A stretch of 7,252 nucleotides of DNA from an uncultured Anaerolineaceae bacterium. Its GTDB lineage: Bacteria; Chloroflexota; Anaerolineae; Anaerolineales; Anaerolineaceae. Below are positions 5,734-7,252 of the stretch, in pieces (the stretch's first letter is position 1; each line of letters starts with the position of its first letter). Location of the stretch: the NCBI GenBank assembly GCA_937894825.1, contig CALCQT010000472.1, positions 1-7,252 on the forward strand, written 5' to 3'. A model generated the notes under the pieces. It had not been told where the DNA came from. It ran no database searches and saw nothing but the letters and a program-made list of their open reading frames with translations. A program made the position numbers and the translations under genes.

Positions 5734-6354
5734 ATGCTTAATAATGAAGGGTTTGACCTGTGGGCAAACGGTTATGATAAAAGCGTCGGTATCTCTGACG
5801 ATGCGAATACCTATCCCTTCGCCGGATATAAAAATGTACTGAATACCATTTACAATGCGGTACTCGCCCAAGGCAAGGGTTCTGTGCTGGACATCGGCTT
5901 TGGCACGGGAACCCTGACGCAGAAGCTTTATGAGCAAGGCTGCAAAATTACCGGCGTCGATTTTTCGCAGGAAATGATCCGGATTGCCGGCGAGAAAATG
6001 CCGGATGCCCTTCTGATCCGGGCGGACTTCAGTCAGGGGCTTCCTGCCGGGATCACTTCTTCCAACTTTGACTTTATCCTGGCCACTTATTCTCTGCACC
6101 ACATTCCTGACGGAGAGAAAGCGCCATATATTGAATCATTGATCGAACGGCTTCGTCCAAACGGGAGCATTCTGGTCGGCGATGTTGTTTTTGAAAGCCG
6201 GGCACTGCTCAATTCGTGCAAAGATACTTATAGCGATCGATGGGATGATGATGAGTTCTATTTTGTATATAATGAACTGAAAGATCATTTCAAAGACAGG
6301 ATCACCTTCCAAAAAAATTCTTTTTGCGCGGGAATCTTGACAATAACAAGATAA
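5734..6354 (+). CDS. Class I SAM-dependent methyltransferase, YrrT-like
   Basis: A 206-residue Rossmann-fold methyltransferase. Visible motifs are FDLWANGYDK (7-16) and YPFAGY (27-32) in the N-terminal lid, motif I VLDIGFGTGTLT (51-62) that cradles S-adenosylmethionine, the acidic end of strand two ITGVDFSQEMI (72-82, D76), RADFSQGLP (96-104, D98 near the adenine), FDFILATYSLHHI (112-124) as motif IV, and LRPNGSILVGDVVF (140-153). The N-terminal pattern and the overall order resemble B. subtilis YrrT, whose methyl acceptor is not something I can state from sequence. GGGAAGG at 5718-5724, 9 bp before ATG 5734, supports the start. The C-terminus (CAGILTITR) ends where homologues end, so the protein seems complete. 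It is a single-gene plus-strand unit; the acceptor substrate is unknown. Confidence 0.88.
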   Translation: MLNNEGFDLWANGYDKSVGISDDANTYPFAGYKNVLNTIYNAVLAQGKGSVLDIGFGTGTLTQKLYEQGCKITGVDFSQEMIRIAGEKMPDALLIRADFSQGLPAGITSSNFDFILATYSLHHIPDGEKAPYIESLIERLRPNGSILVGDVVFESRALLNSCKDTYSDRWDDDEFYFVYNELKDHFKDRITFQKNSFCAGILTITR

Positions 6355-6469
6355 AATTCAAGCGGTAATCCATGAAGCAAAAAAATTGCTGAAAATTCCG
6401 GAAGATAATTATGAAGAAGGGTACACGTATCAACAGAACCTTTCGCAAATTCAGGTAAATATAAAATAA
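6347..6469 (+). pseudogene. Start-less C-terminal remnant of an unidentified gene
   Basis: Just after the methyltransferase stop, in a different frame, an open stretch encodes QDKIQAVIHEAKKLLKIPED and then NYEEGYTYQQNLSQIQVNIK before TAA 6467-6469. The sequence looks protein-like (an amphipathic helix, then a polar tail), but there is no ATG, GTG or TTG with a ribosome site to begin it. The upstream boundary given is simply the codon after the preceding in-frame stop; the true fusion point is probably near 6355-6365. I do not recognise the family. It may be the tail of a gene lost by deletion, or coincidence in a short AT-rich region. Confidence 0.35.
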
Positions 6470-6497
6470 CTTCCCGAAGAAGAAAATCGGGAAGTTA
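6467..6497 (-). terminator. Intrinsic terminator for the glycine-rich membrane protein gene
   Basis: Arms TAACTTCCCGA (6467-6477) and TCGGGAAGTTA (6487-6497) form a perfect 11-bp stem with a 9-nt loop. On the minus strand the stem is followed by TTTTATATTT (from 6466 downward), a good terminator tail. On the plus strand the following bases (CTGTATTG) are not T-rich, so it mainly serves the gene ending at 6570, though it may weakly stop the methyltransferase transcript too. Confidence 0.8.
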
Positions 6498-6569
6498 CTG
6501 TATTGAACACGCCGGTTACGTCTTGTCACAGAAAATGCGACCGGACATTTGGGAATATAACGACAAGGG

Positions 6570-6851
6570 TTAGGCTTTTTTTCCTAATACCTGTTTGATC
6601 AAACCTACGACCGCGGTCAGAACACCACCACCAGCAAGGTTGATACCGATGCTGGACAGAAGCGCGGTAATGTTGCTGAGATCAGCGCTCGCACCGAGTT
6701 TTCCAGTCGCATAACTGGTTACCACCGCGCCGACAATACCGATCAGGGTATTCCCAAGCGTACCGGTGCTGAAATTCTTGAGAACGCCGCCAACAATATT
6801 ACCGCCTACGGCACCACTGACCAATTGAATAAGCAAACCCACAATATCCAT
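6570..6851 (-). CDS. Small glycine-rich hydrophobic membrane protein of unknown function
   Basis: A 93-residue protein very rich in Gly, Ala, Val, Leu and Ile, with almost no charge except K25, K51, D57 and a KKA end. Hydrophobic segments lie at about 3-24, 33-48 and 61-88. Two glycine-zipper-like blocks stand out: SGAVGGNIVGG (12-22) and GTLGNTLIGIVGA (30-42). The opening MDIVGLLIQLVSGAVGGN resembles a group of small uncharacterised membrane proteins seen in diverse bacteria, including rhizobia, some mis-annotated in databases; I recall no function. It lacks the holin layout of a charged C-terminal tail and a phage context. AGGAGGG lies 5 bp before ATG 6851, predicting high expression. It is a single-gene unit with its own terminator and a leader hairpin upstream. 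Confidence 0.8.
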   Translation of the reverse strand: MDIVGLLIQLVSGAVGGNIVGGVLKNFSTGTLGNTLIGIVGAVVTSYATGKLGASADLSNITALLSSIGINLAGGGVLTAVVGLIKQVLGKKA

Positions 6852-6855
6852 GAAT

Positions 6856-6862
6856 CCCTCCT
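6856..6862 (-). promoter_or_regulatory. Near-perfect Shine-Dalgarno for the glycine-rich protein
   Basis: Minus-strand AGGAGGG, 5 bp ahead of the ATG from 6851, complements the 16S rRNA 3' end fully. This is the strongest ribosome site in the window and fixes the start. Confidence 0.9.
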
Positions 6863-6878
6863 ATAGAAAATTATTTTG

Positions 6879-6909
6879 CACATCCTTTACACTTGAGAGA
6901 AAGGATGTG
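6879..6909 (-). promoter_or_regulatory. Perfect 10-bp inverted repeat in the leader of the glycine-rich protein gene
   Basis: CACATCCTTT (6879-6888) and AAAGGATGTG (6900-6909) are exact reverse complements around an 11-nt spacer. On the minus strand the hairpin lies 16 bp upstream of the Shine-Dalgarno and is followed by CAAAATAATT, not a T-tract, so it is not a standard terminator. An mRNA-stabilising stem-loop or a dimeric repressor site are both possible. A TATAAT at 6962-6967 (minus strand) could be the -10 of the promoter, but no good -35 is seen. Confidence 0.55.
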
Positions 6910-7157
6910 TTTGCACATAATAAAATCCACGACCTTTGGTCACAACTACTGCTATACCACAATTATACAGACTTTCTTTACAACATGAATAACTCATTAC
7001 TGTTCCATGCAATCTGAAATAAGTCCGGAACCGGTCCTGTTTTGTGTTATACATGGCAAACAGAAACCATCACTTCAAATTGATTCCTCCGCGATATTTG
7101 AATCATATCTGTATACACGAAACATTCTCAAAATCGTAAAAAAAGCCGGCAGAAAAC
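6910..7157. other. Non-coding spacer
   Basis: AT-rich DNA with no reading frame that combines a ribosome site with protein-like composition. It probably carries the promoter of the glycine-rich protein gene (TATAAT at 6962-6967, minus strand). At 7138-7150 a GCCGGC is followed on the minus strand by seven T residues just past the stop of the edge gene. That suggests a weak terminator, but the stem is short and bulged. Confidence 0.35.
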
Positions 7158-7252
7158 TCATTGCTGTTTCCGGGAAAACCGCAGGATCGACAGCAAATAA
7201 AAGAGAATCCCGACGCCGATAACAATGCCAATACTGAACAGCGGCGACAGCG
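7158..7252 (-). CDS. C-terminal transmembrane tail of a membrane protein (5' end outside window)
   Basis: A minus-strand frame entering from the right edge ends at TGA (7160-7158) after 30 visible residues: LSPLFSIGIVIGVGILFYLL, then SILRFSRKQQ. This is one hydrophobic helix followed by a short basic tail, a classic last membrane segment with a cytoplasmic positive end. Too little is present to identify the family. Base composition is higher in GC than the spacer beyond the stop, which supports it being coding. Confidence 0.6.
   Translation of the reverse strand, partial: LSPLFSIGIVIGVGILFYLLSILRFSRKQQ

Noticed and set aside
5644..6102. Minus-strand 152-codon frame opposite the methyltransferase.
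   Set aside because: The opposite strand encodes a clear methyltransferase with motif I and a good ribosome site; the antisense product has no family features.
6302..6529. Minus-strand 75-codon frame across the methyltransferase end.
   Set aside because: It runs through the terminator stem at 6467-6497 and encodes low-complexity Phe/Ile/Arg-rich sequence.
7007..7222. Plus-strand 71-codon open frame near the right edge.
   Set aside because: No ribosome site at its ATG, protein-unlike composition, and it overlaps the minus-strand transmembrane tail, which is more credible.
1..7252. CRISPR arrays, tRNA or rRNA genes, insertion sequences, phage genes, retron-like elements.
   Set aside because: No regularly spaced repeats, cloverleaf-like sequence, transposase, integrase or reverse transcriptase motifs were seen on either strand.

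Overview
The window looks like a chromosomal accessory stretch of a low-to-mid GC Gram-positive bacterium, most likely a Clostridia-type Firmicute. The grounds are strong AGGAGG-type ribosome binding sites, a near-perfect housekeeping promoter (TTGACA, 16 bp, TATAAT), a YqjM-like ene-reductase, a YrrT-like methyltransferase and a DinJ/YoeB toxin-antitoxin pair of Firmicute flavour. This is a family-level inference; I cannot name a species.

Layout. Bases 2-229 are the last 75 codons of an AT-rich gene resembling the C-terminus of YcjF/DUF697-type GTPases. Four plus-strand units follow: an APH(3')-like phosphotransferase (best start 390), a six-segment membrane protein resembling DUF6796, a small ACT-domain protein (COG3603-like), and the dinJ/yoeB-type module with its own promoter, candidate operator and 8-bp gene overlap. 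A strong bidirectional terminator at 3211-3252 separates these from a minus-strand pair: an Old Yellow Enzyme-type ene-reductase (4215-5261) and, downstream, an aldo/keto reductase (3287-4132). A roughly 470-bp intergenic region rich in dyad symmetry lies between the ene-reductase and a divergent class I methyltransferase (5734-6354). After that come a start-less reading-frame remnant, a terminator serving the minus strand, a 93-residue glycine-rich membrane protein (minus strand), about 300 bp of non-coding DNA, and the C-terminal transmembrane tail of another minus-strand gene running off the right edge.

How the genes work together. Two groups make functional sense: the toxin-antitoxin operon, and the ene-reductase/aldo-keto reductase pair, which could reduce the C=C and then the C=O of reactive unsaturated carbonyls. 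The other genes are single units with no visible common pathway. I found no CRISPR array, tRNA, rRNA, transposase or phage gene, and no convincing new multi-gene system. The more unusual items are the glycine-rich small protein with its leader hairpin, the dyad-rich ene-reductase leader, the Tyr substitution in the ene-reductase flavin site, and the gene remnant after the methyltransferase.
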